From assembly GCA_002329125.1 (NCBI GenBank), contig DCXX01000142.1, positions 1-12,603 on the forward strand: 12,603 nt of DNA, read 5' to 3'. Every line of letters starts with the position of its first letter. Positions within the stretch are counted from its first letter, which is position 1. A model generated the notes under the pieces. It saw only the letters and a list, made by a program, of their open reading frames with translations. It was not told the origin of the DNA and did no database searches. The stretch comes from Fidelibacterota bacterium UBA2125. GTDB lineage: Bacteria; Fidelibacterota; Marinisomatia; Marinisomatales; S15-B10. The position numbers and the translations under genes were made by a program. This document shows positions 1 to 7,211 of the stretch, one piece after another.

Positions 1-1
1 T

Positions 2-1051
2 CGGGACCAGATTCCCATATATAGTCTAATCTCTTCTTTCATGATTGACGATCGGACAGGTTACATGAGGTTGTCACGGTTTGCTTCCTCCACATCACAA
101 GAAGTTTCAAAGGCTGTTGAGTCTTTGCGAGCAGAAGGGATGACACGGCTCATATTTGACCTTCGCACAAACAGCGGAGGCTATCTTGAACAAGCCGTAA
201 ATGTGGCTGATCTTTTCATTACATCTCCGGACACACTTGTTTACACGGCTGGACGGAAAGCGGAAATGTCAGAGGTTTACGTTGCGAGCCCGAAGCGTGG
301 TTACGGAGATTTCGCTGTTATTGTGTTGATAAACCGCTGGTCTGCCAGTGCCAGTGAAATTGTTGCTGGCGCAGTTCAAGATTTGGATCGGGGCCTTGTG
401 ATGGGAGAGACCAGCTTTGGAAAAGGATTAGTTCAACGGCAGTGGCCCCTTAAAGATGGGTCTGCGCTTCGGGTTACAATTGCCAGGTATTATACCCCCA
501 GTGGAAGGTTGATCCAGCGACCGTATGACAACGGGACAAGGAATTATTATGAAGATTTGGGCAAGGAAGACAGGGAGCAGATGCTTGACTCTCTGAGAAT
601 GGATAAGCCTAAATACAAAACAAAGCGTGGAAGAGAGGTTCATGGTGGTGGCGGTATTTCGCCTGACGTGTATGTACCACTCTCTGAGTATACAGCAACT
701 ACCACACGCTTAGTTGGGCATCCCAAACGACTCACTTTCAATTGGGGGACAGATTATGCCAAAGAGAGAAAGGCTGACTGGAAGGATCTCATAGAGTTTA
801 ATCGTGATTTTCAGATCACCGCAGAACTGACAGAAAATTTTCTAACCTACGCAAAGAATCAAAACGTAGATTTTGACAGAAAAGAGCTTGATAAAGATAT
901 TAGCTATCTCAGGTCTGTTCTAAAGGCCGAGGTGGCAGGAGCTATATGGGGAAAATCAGCATACTATCAAATGTTTGTAAGTGAAGACCCGCAGGTAACG
1001 GCTGCTTTGTCGAAATTTGATGACGCTGCCAAGTTTCTAGTTCACCATTAG
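2..1051 (+). CDS. S41 family C-terminal processing peptidase (5' end outside window)
   Basis: The frame is open from base 2 to the TAG at 1049-1051 with no stop, so this is the C-terminal part of a larger gene; an in-frame ATG at 41 is internal, because the sequence before it already reads as family-like protein. Serine proteases of the Tsp/CtpA family have a PDZ domain followed by a Ser-Lys catalytic core and degrade or trim periplasmic proteins from their C-termini; the PDZ part must lie mostly upstream. Numbering from the ATG at 41, the core shows LRTNSGG (41-47), SASASEI (101-107) and GETSFGKGLVQ (122-132). By alignment to E. coli Tsp from memory (S430, D441, K455), the catalytic residues are S103, D114 and K128, with identical 11- and 25-residue spacing. 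About 200 further residues follow the core with no domain I recognise. It lies 106 bases upstream of exbB on the same strand, but a promoter between them suggests separate transcription. Confidence 0.95.
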   Translation, partial: RDQIPIYSLISSFMIDDRTGYMRLSRFASSTSQEVSKAVESLRAEGMTRLIFDLRTNSGGYLEQAVNVADLFITSPDTLVYTAGRKAEMSEVYVASPKRGYGDFAVIVLINRWSASASEIVAGAVQDLDRGLVMGETSFGKGLVQRQWPLKDGSALRVTIARYYTPSGRLIQRPYDNGTRNYYEDLGKEDREQMLDSLRMDKPKYKTKRGREVHGGGGISPDVYVPLSEYTATTTRLVGHPKRLTFNWGTDYAKERKADWKDLIEFNRDFQITAELTENFLTYAKNQNVDFDRKELDKDISYLRSVLKAEVAGAIWGKSAYYQMFVSEDPQVTAALSKFDDAAKFLVHH

Positions 1052-1089
1052 TAAGGTTATATATACTTAGAAAAATTATGAAAGGAAGT

Positions 1090-1118
1090 TTGACATTCCT
1101 CAATGGGAGCATTATTTT
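1090..1118 (+). promoter_or_regulatory. Putative sigma70-type promoter of the exbB-exbD-exbD-tonB operon
   Basis: TTGACA at 1090-1095 matches the -35 consensus fully. After a 17-base spacer comes TATTTT at 1113-1118 (4 of 6 to TATAAT). It lies in the 106-base gap between the protease stop and the exbB start, giving a predicted 5' leader of about 30 bases. Seen directly in the sequence; activity is inferred. Confidence 0.55.
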
Positions 1119-1157
1119 CGTGGGCGTTAAGAAGTCTTTAGCAAGGAGAAAACGGTT

Positions 1158-1781
1158 ATGGTTCAATACTTTTTAGATGGTGGTCCATTTATGTACCCCA
1201 TTCTCGGCTTATTGATTTTTGGTCTCGGTTTCGGTCTTGAGAGGGTTTATACACTATTTCGCGCCTCAGTCAATACGAAAAAGTTTATGACTGACGTACG
1301 CACAGCCCTTCATGATGAAGGACGCGATAAGGCCGTTGAGGTATGTTCTAACACTCGTGGTCCTGTTGCTGAGATATTCCATGCAGGACTGAGCCGATCA
1401 CATCGCGGTATTGAAGCAGTGGAGAAAGGGATCGAAAATGCGGGAACCATAGAAATGGCCTTTCTGGAAAAGAACATGGTTTGGCTTAGTACCGTTGTTA
1501 CGCTGGCACCCATGCTTGGATTTACAGGCACGGTGGCAGGTATGATCCAGGCTTTCGATGACATTAAAGCGGCCAATGATATTTCACCGGCTGTTGTGGC
1601 TGGCGGTATTTCCATCGCACTACTGACAACACTATTCGGTCTTGTGGTTGCCATTATCATTCAGACATTCCAGAACTTTCTCATCTCCCGTGTAGATAAG
1701 CTTATCATAGACATGGAAGAGAATTCCGTCATGCTAATAGATGAGCTTGTTGAAATTGAGATGGCAAGCGAACAGGAATAA
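1158..1781 (+). CDS. exbB: ExbB/TolQ/MotA-family proton channel protein
   Basis: Inner-membrane stator subunit that, with ExbD, uses the proton gradient to energise TonB. The 207-residue product has the family layout: a first membrane segment near residues 12-32, a cytoplasmic stretch, then two more segments near 108-130 and 145-172. The signature is clear: LAPMLGFTGTVAGMIQAF (116-133) followed by VAGGISIALLTTLFGLVVAI (147-166). The start is well supported by AAGGAG at 1143-1148, 9 bases before the ATG. It is the first gene of a four-gene operon, with exbD 24 bases downstream. TolQ or MotA is less likely because tonB and two exbD genes follow. Confidence 0.95.
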   Translation: MVQYFLDGGPFMYPILGLLIFGLGFGLERVYTLFRASVNTKKFMTDVRTALHDEGRDKAVEVCSNTRGPVAEIFHAGLSRSHRGIEAVEKGIENAGTIEMAFLEKNMVWLSTVVTLAPMLGFTGTVAGMIQAFDDIKAANDISPAVVAGGISIALLTTLFGLVVAIIIQTFQNFLISRVDKLIIDMEENSVMLIDELVEIEMASEQE

Positions 1782-1805
1782 CAATAAGAAAGAACATTTG
1801 AATCC

Positions 1806-2198
1806 ATGAAAAAACGAGTCAGAGCTGGCGAAATTCCTACAGCTTCTATGGCTGACATAGCGTTTCTCTTGCTCATCTTTTTTCTTGTTACCACGACCAT
1901 TGATATGGATAAGGGGCTAGGACTTGTGTTACCCCCCAAGGGAGAAGAAAAAGAGATCCCGAAGAGAAACATTTCGAACATTCTGATCAATGCTCGAGGT
2001 GATATTTTGCTTGACAAGGAGCCAATTCAGATGCGTGATATTCGTCAGGTGGTTCGGGAAAAAATGGCAGCAAACGACAAACTGATTTTTTCAGTAAAAA
2101 CGCATTCCAAAGCTAAGTATCAAGCATATGTTAGCGTACTGGATCAGTTAAAAATGGCTAACGCAACAAGAATTTCTATTGCGGAAACCGGGAAATGA
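1806..2198 (+). CDS. exbD: ExbD/TolR family biopolymer transport protein, first copy
   Basis: A 130-residue protein with a short cytoplasmic N-terminus, one membrane helix (about 17-32) and a periplasmic domain. The helix entry EIPTASMADIAFLLLIFFLV (9-28) is the standard ExbD signature, and D17 sits where the essential proton-carrying aspartate of ExbD (D25 in E. coli) lies. The gene follows exbB by 24 bases and its TGA overlaps the ATG of the second exbD as ATGA (2195-2198), so the two are probably translated together. Paired exbD genes behind one exbB are common in Bacteroidota and relatives, where ExbB can work with two different ExbD subunits. Confidence 0.93.
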   Translation: MKKRVRAGEIPTASMADIAFLLLIFFLVTTTIDMDKGLGLVLPPKGEEKEIPKRNISNILINARGDILLDKEPIQMRDIRQVVREKMAANDKLIFSVKTHSKAKYQAYVSVLDQLKMANATRISIAETGK

Positions 2199-2608
2199 AG
2201 TTTTCTTCCAATACAAAAGTTTCAAGTGAAATTCCAACAGCGTCTATGCCTGATATTATATTCATGCTGCTTATCTTCTTTATGGTTACTACAGTTCTTC
2301 GTGAGTATGAAGGGCTGAATGTTTTCTTGCCGCAGGCGAGGAAGATTGAGCGCTTGGAGTCAAAACGTCATACTTCTCATGTTTTTGTATCTAAAGATGG
2401 TTTGATCTCTATTGATGACAAGATTATCTCCATGGATAACGTGAAGCATGTCATGTATGACAAACGCGTGGCCGACCCGCAACTGACTGTATCGCTGAAG
2501 GCAGACAAAGAAGCAACCATGGAACTTATTGGCAATATGCATAATGAACTGCGCGAAGCTGATGCTTTGAAAATAAACTATTCTTCAAAGGTAGCAGCAC
2601 CGTCATGA
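2195..2608 (+). CDS. exbD: ExbD/TolR family biopolymer transport protein, second copy
   Basis: A 137-residue paralogue of the preceding gene. It repeats the signature EIPTASMPDIIFMLLIFFMV (12-31), with D20 as the likely proton-carrying aspartate, one membrane helix and a periplasmic domain. Outside the helix the two copies differ clearly, so they are diverged partners, not a recent duplication. The start overlaps the upstream stop (ATGA, 2195-2198), and its own TGA overlaps the tonB ATG the same way (2605-2608). This coupling suggests matched synthesis of the energising complex. Both copies keep the aspartate, so neither looks inactive. Confidence 0.93.
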   Translation: MKFSSNTKVSSEIPTASMPDIIFMLLIFFMVTTVLREYEGLNVFLPQARKIERLESKRHTSHVFVSKDGLISIDDKIISMDNVKHVMYDKRVADPQLTVSLKADKEATMELIGNMHNELREADALKINYSSKVAAPS

Positions 2609-3252
2609 TTCTTAGAAAAGACCCAAGCGTCTCTCTGAAATTACGTTATCCAATAGCTGTACGTGTGTCAACGTTAATAAGTGTTTTAATGCTTATTACA
2701 ATTTTGGTCGCTTTTCCACGTTTTAAGACTAAAGAATTTTTGGAGAAAGAGATACAGATTGAGATTGAACAGTTTGATATTCCGCAGACACAGCAGTTTG
2801 ATCTACCACCCCCACCCTCAAGACCATCCATACCCGTAGAATCGGAGAATGAAGATCTAGCTGATGATGTCACCATCGAAGAGACGGAATTAGATGATTT
2901 TGTTGAGTGGGATGCACCACCACCCCCACCCGATGAGGGCCCCCGGGTTCGATTTATTCCTTATGACGATCCCCCGGTTCCTTTAGGGGGATATGCTGCC
3001 ATTCAGCGTAATATTATTTATCCTGAAATTGCACAGGAGGCAGGAATTGAAGGAACTGTAGTAATACAGGCCTTCGTTGATAAAAAAGGGAAGGTGACTG
3101 ACACTGTGGTGCTTAAAGGAATCCCCAATACTGGTTTGAATGAAGCAGCAATGACCGCAATCGAGAAGACAAAGTTCAAGCCTGCAAAGCAACGTGATCG
3201 AGCTGTTGGTGTCTGGATTTCAATTCCAGTCAACTTTCGTTTGAAAGGATAG
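2605..3252 (+). CDS. tonB: TonB family energy transducer
   Basis: Carries energy from ExbB/ExbD across the periplasm to outer-membrane receptors. The 215-residue product has a cytoplasmic N-terminus, one membrane helix (about 17-37), a linker (38-130) rich in Asp/Glu with two proline clusters (68-71 and 105-109), and a C-terminal TonB domain (about 130-213). The domain shows YPEIAQEAGIEGTVVIQAFV (139-158), a VTDTVVLKG strand and the closing ISIPVNFRLK. The sequence FIPYDDPPVPLGG just before the domain resembles the conserved pre-domain segment of Bacteroidota-type TonB. The helix has no histidine, unlike the SxxxH motif of enterobacterial TonB. It is the last gene of the exb operon and starts inside the previous stop (ATGA). 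No U-rich terminator follows directly. Confidence 0.93.
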   Translation: MILRKDPSVSLKLRYPIAVRVSTLISVLMLITILVAFPRFKTKEFLEKEIQIEIEQFDIPQTQQFDLPPPPSRPSIPVESENEDLADDVTIEETELDDFVEWDAPPPPPDEGPRVRFIPYDDPPVPLGGYAAIQRNIIYPEIAQEAGIEGTVVIQAFVDKKGKVTDTVVLKGIPNTGLNEAAMTAIEKTKFKPAKQRDRAVGVWISIPVNFRLKG

Positions 3253-3506
3253 CTCCACGTTTCGAAAAGGGGAGAGGAGTTAAATGCTCTGATTATACCC
3301 TTGTTTCCACCTTGGGAGCCTTTAGCCAGCTCGTCCCGAGCTTAGGAGAAATCAAACTACTCACCAGAATTGTGGTAATCTACCTTTCCATTTTGTGATT
3401 CAATTGTCAGAAAACACCAAACCATCATGTTTAATAAGATTTATACAGGAAATGGATTGGGTTTTAGCAACATATATATTCCGCCTATTCTGAAAGGATA
3501 ATAGTA
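3253..3506 (+). other. Non-coding gap between tonB and the succinate dehydrogenase operon
   Basis: This 254-base gap holds no convincing gene. A strong Shine-Dalgarno-like stretch (GGGGAGAGGAG, 3269-3279) stands before an ATG at 3284 that is followed after one codon by TGA (3290-3292). A compact hairpin, AGCTCG-TCC-CGAGCT, lies at 3328-3342 but has no T-run, so it is not an intrinsic terminator. The last 100 bases are AT-rich (TTGTCA at 3404-3409, TTTAAT at 3430-3435, spacing about 20) and may hold the promoter of the next operon, though no pair has good spacing. Confidence 0.4.
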
Positions 3507-4331
3507 GTGGATGTAAATCTAAATCAACGTTCGGGTGGTACCTCACAACACGGACCGGATAGTGACCCCTATGATCGTGCAAAAAGAGCGTTGAAAGATG
3601 AATGGATTAGCGGCCTAACAGGAGTTTTTCTTGCTCTATTCATGTGGGGGCATATGCTGTTTGTCAGTTCCATTCTAATTGGAGAACAAACATTTGATTT
3701 TGTTGCTGACCTCTTTGAGGATACATGGCTTGCACAAATAACTATCATTCTAATAACTATCGTGTTTTTTGTCCATTTTGTTACCGCCAGCCGCAAGATT
3801 CCCGGAGGCTTGCGTGATCGCAAAAGAATGATGGAACTGGGTAAGAGCATTAAAAAATCTCGAAGTAGATGGGATCAGGATGCAACATCCGACATCCGCC
3901 TTCGCAGTCATTCTGAGACAACTCTCTGGATCTGGCAGGTGCGGTCAGGTATGACTATTCTTGTATTAGGTTCAATCCATCTGTTTATTGTTGGTACGGA
4001 CATTTTGCAGCGGACTTTGGGTGGGGCTGGTATAACTGCATTGGAAAGTACCAACCGGGTCGGGTCAGGTCTTTGGCTACTGTATGTTGTCTTATTGGTC
4101 TGTGTTGAATTCCATGCGGGAATTGGACTTTACCGCTTTACTGTGAAATGGTGGCTCGGCAAAAAGCTTGCTTTAATTGGTAAAGTGACGCGCAGAAAAA
4201 CACATATTGTTGAACAGTTTATTCTCATATTTTTTGTTCTGGTTGGGATTGTTACACTGGCTGTGCTATCGGGCTTGATTGAACCCCCACTGGAATCATT
4301 AATGGCAGGAGTTTGGGACAATTCTCTATGA
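3507..4331 (+). CDS. sdhC: Succinate dehydrogenase/fumarate reductase di-heme cytochrome b subunit
   Basis: Membrane anchor that passes electrons between the iron-sulfur subunit and quinone through two b hemes. The 274-residue protein resembles Wolinella succinogenes FrdC as I recall it: FLALFMWGHMLFVSSILIG (41-59), VEFHAGIGLYRFTVKW (200-215) and five hydrophobic helices. All four expected heme-ligand histidines are present (H49, H90, H158, H203, matching H44, H93, H143, H182). E71 and E201 align with Wolinella E66 (quinol site) and E180 (transmembrane proton path). The loop between helices II and III is about 18 residues longer than in Wolinella. The start is GTG at 3507, with AAAGGA at 3493-3498 in good position and an in-frame stop upstream with no ATG between. 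The stop overlaps the next gene. frdC is an equally fair name, since direction cannot be read from sequence. Confidence 0.93.
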   Translation: MDVNLNQRSGGTSQHGPDSDPYDRAKRALKDEWISGLTGVFLALFMWGHMLFVSSILIGEQTFDFVADLFEDTWLAQITIILITIVFFVHFVTASRKIPGGLRDRKRMMELGKSIKKSRSRWDQDATSDIRLRSHSETTLWIWQVRSGMTILVLGSIHLFIVGTDILQRTLGGAGITALESTNRVGSGLWLLYVVLLVCVEFHAGIGLYRFTVKWWLGKKLALIGKVTRRKTHIVEQFILIFFVLVGIVTLAVLSGLIEPPLESLMAGVWDNSL

Positions 4332-6262
4332 GTAATATAATTACTACAGATGTGCTGGTAATTGGTGCCGGTCTGGCAGGAGAACGGGCGGCCATAGCTT
4401 CTGCCAGCGAAGGGTTGGATGTAATCATCCTTTCCTTGGTTCCTCCCCGACGGAGCCACTCTTCCGCCGCTCAGGGCGGAATGCAGGCGTCTCTAGGGAA
4501 TTCCGTGAAGGGAAAAGGTGATAACACCACGATCCATTGGTTAGATACTGTAAAAGGATCCGATTGGGGTGCTGATCAGGAAGTTGCCCGTATTTTTGCT
4601 GATAATGCCCCGATTGCCATGCGTGAAATGGCGCATTTTGGAGTGCCGTGGAACCGGGTAGAAGGTGGACCCCGCGAAGTTTACATCAAAGGGAAGAAAA
4701 CCACGATTGTGGAAGATTATGATAAAGAAGGTTTGATCGCCGCACGAGATTTTGGAGGAACCGCCAAATGGCGGACCTGTTATACGGCAGACGGTACCGG
4801 GCATACTGTTCTGTATACCATGGATAATATGGTCGTCCAACTTGGAATTACAGTCCATGACCGCATGGAAGCGCTACGGCTGATCCATAAAGACGGGAAA
4901 TGTGTTGGCGCAGTAGTCCGCTCATTGCGTGATGGAGAAATACTGGCTTATATGTCAAAAACTACTGTTATTGCCACCGGTGGGTACGGACGGATTTACG
5001 GCGAATCCACAAATGCCGTTATTAACGAAGGAACCGGTTCCTGGCTAGCATTGCAGACGGGAGTGGTTCCTCTTGCAAACATGGAAGCCGTTCAGTTCCA
5101 TCCTACTGGGATAGTACCTACTGATATCCTGGTGACAGAGGGGTGCCGCGGGGATGGGGGGTTACTTCTTGATGTTGATGAATACAGATTCATGCCAGAC
5201 TATGAACCCGAGAAGCAGGAACTGGCTTCTCGGGATGTTGTGTCTCGCAGAATGAAAGAGCACATGCTGAAAGGGAAGGGAGTGCAATCCCCATATGGTG
5301 AACACCTCTGGCTGGATTTACGTCACCTAGGAGAAACACATCTCAAGACAAAACTCCGGGAAGTTTATGATATTTGCATGTATTTCATTGGCGTTAATCC
5401 CATTAAAGACTTTGTTCCTGTGCGTCCCACCCAACACTATTCTATGGGTGGCATTCGTGTGAATAAGGATGGACACACTTACAACATGGAAGGGCTCTTT
5501 GCCTTGGGGGAAGTTTCCTGTTGGGATATGCACGGTTTCAACCGGCTGGGTGGGAATTCGCTTGCTGAGACTGTAGTTGCCGGCATGGTGGTTGGGAAGC
5601 AGATTGCAGAGCATGCGAAGAAAACTGCTTTGGTAGCAGATGTTTCTTTAGCAGAACAGTTTGTTCAAAAGGAGAAGAAAAAGATTGGCCACCTTCTCAA
5701 CTCAGTTGATGGAGAAAATGTTTACGAACTTCGGGATGAGATTTCTAATCTTCTGAAAACCCATGTTCATATTTTTAGGACTGGCGAAGGGCTGGAGAAA
5801 GCAACAACGGGATTGCAAAATCTGGTAAAAAGAGTAGAGAACGTAAAAGTGAGGTCAAAGGCTCCTGGGATGAATCCCGAACTCTCCTTTGCCTTACGCA
5901 TAGAGGGGATGGCTAAGCAGGCACTGCTAATTGCCCAGGGTGCTCTGAACAGGAAAGAATCACGGGGAGCACACTCTCGTGAAGATTATCCGGCCAGGGA
6001 TGATACCAAATGGTTGAATCGTACCTTAGCCAGGTGGCCGGATTCACACGGCGAACCTCTGTTTGAGTATGAACCAGTAGGCGTTCTCGACCTGCCGCCT
6101 GGTGATCGTGGATATGGAGGAGGGCAGCAGATTTCAATGGAAATAACCGTTGAGGAATACAATTCCAGGGTAGATGAAGAACAGAAAGCGAAAGGACGGC
6201 TAGACCCTGTTGAGCCTACGGGAACCCGCTTGCCGAAAGAAGCCTGGAAGGAAGTGTTGTGA
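4328..6262 (+). CDS. sdhA: Succinate dehydrogenase/fumarate reductase flavoprotein subunit
   Basis: Catalytic subunit interconverting succinate and fumarate on the cytoplasmic side, with covalent FAD. The 644-residue protein has the dinucleotide-binding GAGLAGERAA (13-22) and SHSSAAQGGMQASLGN (43-58), where H44 is the predicted covalent FAD site. Active-site residues known from Wolinella FrdA all have counterparts: H258 (VQFHPTG), T270 (VTEGCRG), R302 (ASRDVVSRR), H370 (HYSMGGI) and R406 (GFNRLGGN). The C-terminal domain includes SRGAHSREDYPARDD, typical of the family. I chose the ATG at 4328, which overlaps the sdhC stop as ATGA; a TTG at 4313 would add five residues but sits one base after the only AGGAG. 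It is the middle gene of a C-A-B operon. Similarity is strongest to the epsilonproteobacterial fumarate reductase type. Confidence 0.96.
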   Translation: MSNIITTDVLVIGAGLAGERAAIASASEGLDVIILSLVPPRRSHSSAAQGGMQASLGNSVKGKGDNTTIHWLDTVKGSDWGADQEVARIFADNAPIAMREMAHFGVPWNRVEGGPREVYIKGKKTTIVEDYDKEGLIAARDFGGTAKWRTCYTADGTGHTVLYTMDNMVVQLGITVHDRMEALRLIHKDGKCVGAVVRSLRDGEILAYMSKTTVIATGGYGRIYGESTNAVINEGTGSWLALQTGVVPLANMEAVQFHPTGIVPTDILVTEGCRGDGGLLLDVDEYRFMPDYEPEKQELASRDVVSRRMKEHMLKGKGVQSPYGEHLWLDLRHLGETHLKTKLREVYDICMYFIGVNPIKDFVPVRPTQHYSMGGIRVNKDGHTYNMEGLFALGEVSCWDMHGFNRLGGNSLAETVVAGMVVGKQIAEHAKKTALVADVSLAEQFVQKEKKKIGHLLNSVDGENVYELRDEISNLLKTHVHIFRTGEGLEKATTGLQNLVKRVENVKVRSKAPGMNPELSFALRIEGMAKQALLIAQGALNRKESRGAHSREDYPARDDTKWLNRTLARWPDSHGEPLFEYEPVGVLDLPPGDRGYGGGQQISMEITVEEYNSRVDEEQKAKGRLDPVEPTGTRLPKEAWKEVL

Positions 6263-7011
6263 TGGGCAGAACACTTACGTTTGAGATATTCAGGTATAAT
6301 CCAACTGCCGATGATGACAGACCACGCATCGATATTTTTCAGTTAGAAGAGACTGCGCGCCTCAATATTTTTACTGCTCTTAATCTAATTAGAGAACAGC
6401 AGGCTCCTGATTTTATGTTTGATTTTGTCTGCCGTGCAGGGATATGCGGCTCCTGTGGAATGATGATTAACGGACGCCCAACGCTGGCGTGCCGAACATT
6501 GACTTCTGATCTCCCTAACACAATCACTCTTTACCCACTTCCGTTTTTCAAATTACTGGGTGACCTCTCTGTGGATACAGGAGTGTGGTTTCGAGAAGTA
6601 GCTGAACAGATTGAATCGTGGATACACACCCAGACAGAGTTTGATCCGCAGGCTGAAGAAGAGCGGATGGACAATGCCACCGCCAACAAAATCTATGAGG
6701 CCGAGCGGTGCATTGAGTGCGGCTGCTGTCTCGCTGGCTGTGCCACTGCGCAGGTAGCCCCTGATTTTCTGGGAGCTGCTGGACTGAACAGGATCGGCCG
6801 GCTCATGATAGATCCCAGAGACCAACGTGATGAAGAGGATTGGTTTAAATTGATATCCACGGATAGCGGCATATTTGGATGTATTGGCATGATGGCATGT
6901 GACGATGTCTGCCCAAAGGACCTTCCGCTTTTAGAAGTTTTTGCCTATATACGTCGTAAAATGGCTGCCATCGGATTTAGCAAGAAAAAAGAAAAAGCTG
7001 CGGCTGTTTGA
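6262..7011 (+). CDS. sdhB: Succinate dehydrogenase/fumarate reductase iron-sulfur subunit
   Basis: Electron-transfer subunit linking FAD to the hemes of SdhC. The 249-residue protein has an N-terminal plant-ferredoxin-like domain with [2Fe-2S] ligands C57, C62, C65 and C77 (FVCRAGICGSC...AC), and a C-terminal bacterial-ferredoxin domain. By comparison with Wolinella FrdB, C150, C153, C156 and C217 bind [4Fe-4S], and C160, C207 and C213 bind [3Fe-4S]. The CIECGCC motif carries an extra cysteine (C155), as in Wolinella. The ATG at 6262 shares one base with the sdhA TGA and has GGAAGGA at 6246-6252 in front; a GTG at 6259 would add one residue. The tail is lysine- and alanine-rich. No clear terminator hairpin follows. 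Confidence 0.96.
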   Translation: MGRTLTFEIFRYNPTADDDRPRIDIFQLEETARLNIFTALNLIREQQAPDFMFDFVCRAGICGSCGMMINGRPTLACRTLTSDLPNTITLYPLPFFKLLGDLSVDTGVWFREVAEQIESWIHTQTEFDPQAEEERMDNATANKIYEAERCIECGCCLAGCATAQVAPDFLGAAGLNRIGRLMIDPRDQRDEEDWFKLISTDSGIFGCIGMMACDDVCPKDLPLLEVFAYIRRKMAAIGFSKKKEKAAAV

Positions 7012-7120
7012 GTAGTCGATTCCTACCGAATTTCCGCCCAAATTAGCTACGAACTGACCTCGTTGGTGCCCTCAAAATAATATGTGGGTTCGTCTGATTG
7101 TAACAGTAAGGGATTTACGA

Positions 7121-7195
7121 ATGGTGCTATTACCTAAAAACCTATTTACTTTGACACCAATTCTGACGGGGCTTACTTTGCAGCCCCAACGTTAA
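7121..7195 (+). CDS. Possible 24-codon upstream ORF before the gamma-glutamyltransferase gene
   Basis: An ATG at 7121, with AAGGGA at 7108-7113 in front, opens a 24-codon frame ending in TAA at 7193-7195. That stop overlaps the Shine-Dalgarno sequence of the next gene (AAAGGGG, 7194-7200). The frame differs from that gene, so it is not a lost signal peptide. The product (MVLLPKNLFTLTPILTGLTL and four more residues) resembles nothing I know. It could be a translated leader or chance. The promoter candidate at 7151-7179 lies inside it, so both cannot be fully relevant to the same transcript. Confidence 0.2.
   Translation: MVLLPKNLFTLTPILTGLTLQPQR
7151..7179 (+). promoter_or_regulatory. Putative sigma70-type promoter of the gamma-glutamyltransferase gene
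   Basis: TTGACA at 7151-7156, a 17-base spacer and TACTTT at 7174-7179 (3 of 6 to TATAAT). Spacing and -35 are the same as for the candidate before exbB. It would place the transcript start near 7186, just ahead of the Shine-Dalgarno sequence at 7194-7200, giving a very short leader. Confidence 0.35.
7168..7187 (+). other. Stem-loop just upstream of the gamma-glutamyltransferase ribosome binding site
   Basis: GGGGCT (7168-7173) pairs exactly with AGCCCC (7182-7187) around an 8-base loop. The CCCC of the right arm (7184-7187) could instead pair with GGGG of the Shine-Dalgarno sequence (7197-7200). The two pairings exclude each other. No U-run follows, so it is not a terminator. It matters only if transcription starts upstream of 7168. 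Confidence 0.3.
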
Positions 7196-7211
7196 AGGGG
7201 TTAGCTAGACT

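Noticed and set aside
1078..1176. Short 32-codon plus-strand ORF before exbB
   Set aside because: It has no ribosome site, overlaps the exbB start in another frame and contains the likely exbB promoter.
1310..1660. Antisense ORF of 116 codons opposite exbB
   Set aside because: It is the shadow of a strongly supported ExbB gene; its sequence has no family motifs and no ribosome site.
4313..4327. TTG start extending the flavoprotein by five residues
   Set aside because: The only AGGAG (4307-4311) would leave a one-base spacing, and the ATG at 4328 overlaps the upstream stop in the ATGA manner used elsewhere here.
7012..7120. Possible tRNA or conserved RNA in the sdhB-GGT gap
   Set aside because: GGTTCG occurs but no cloverleaf arms or acceptor stem could be matched; no CRISPR-like repeats either.
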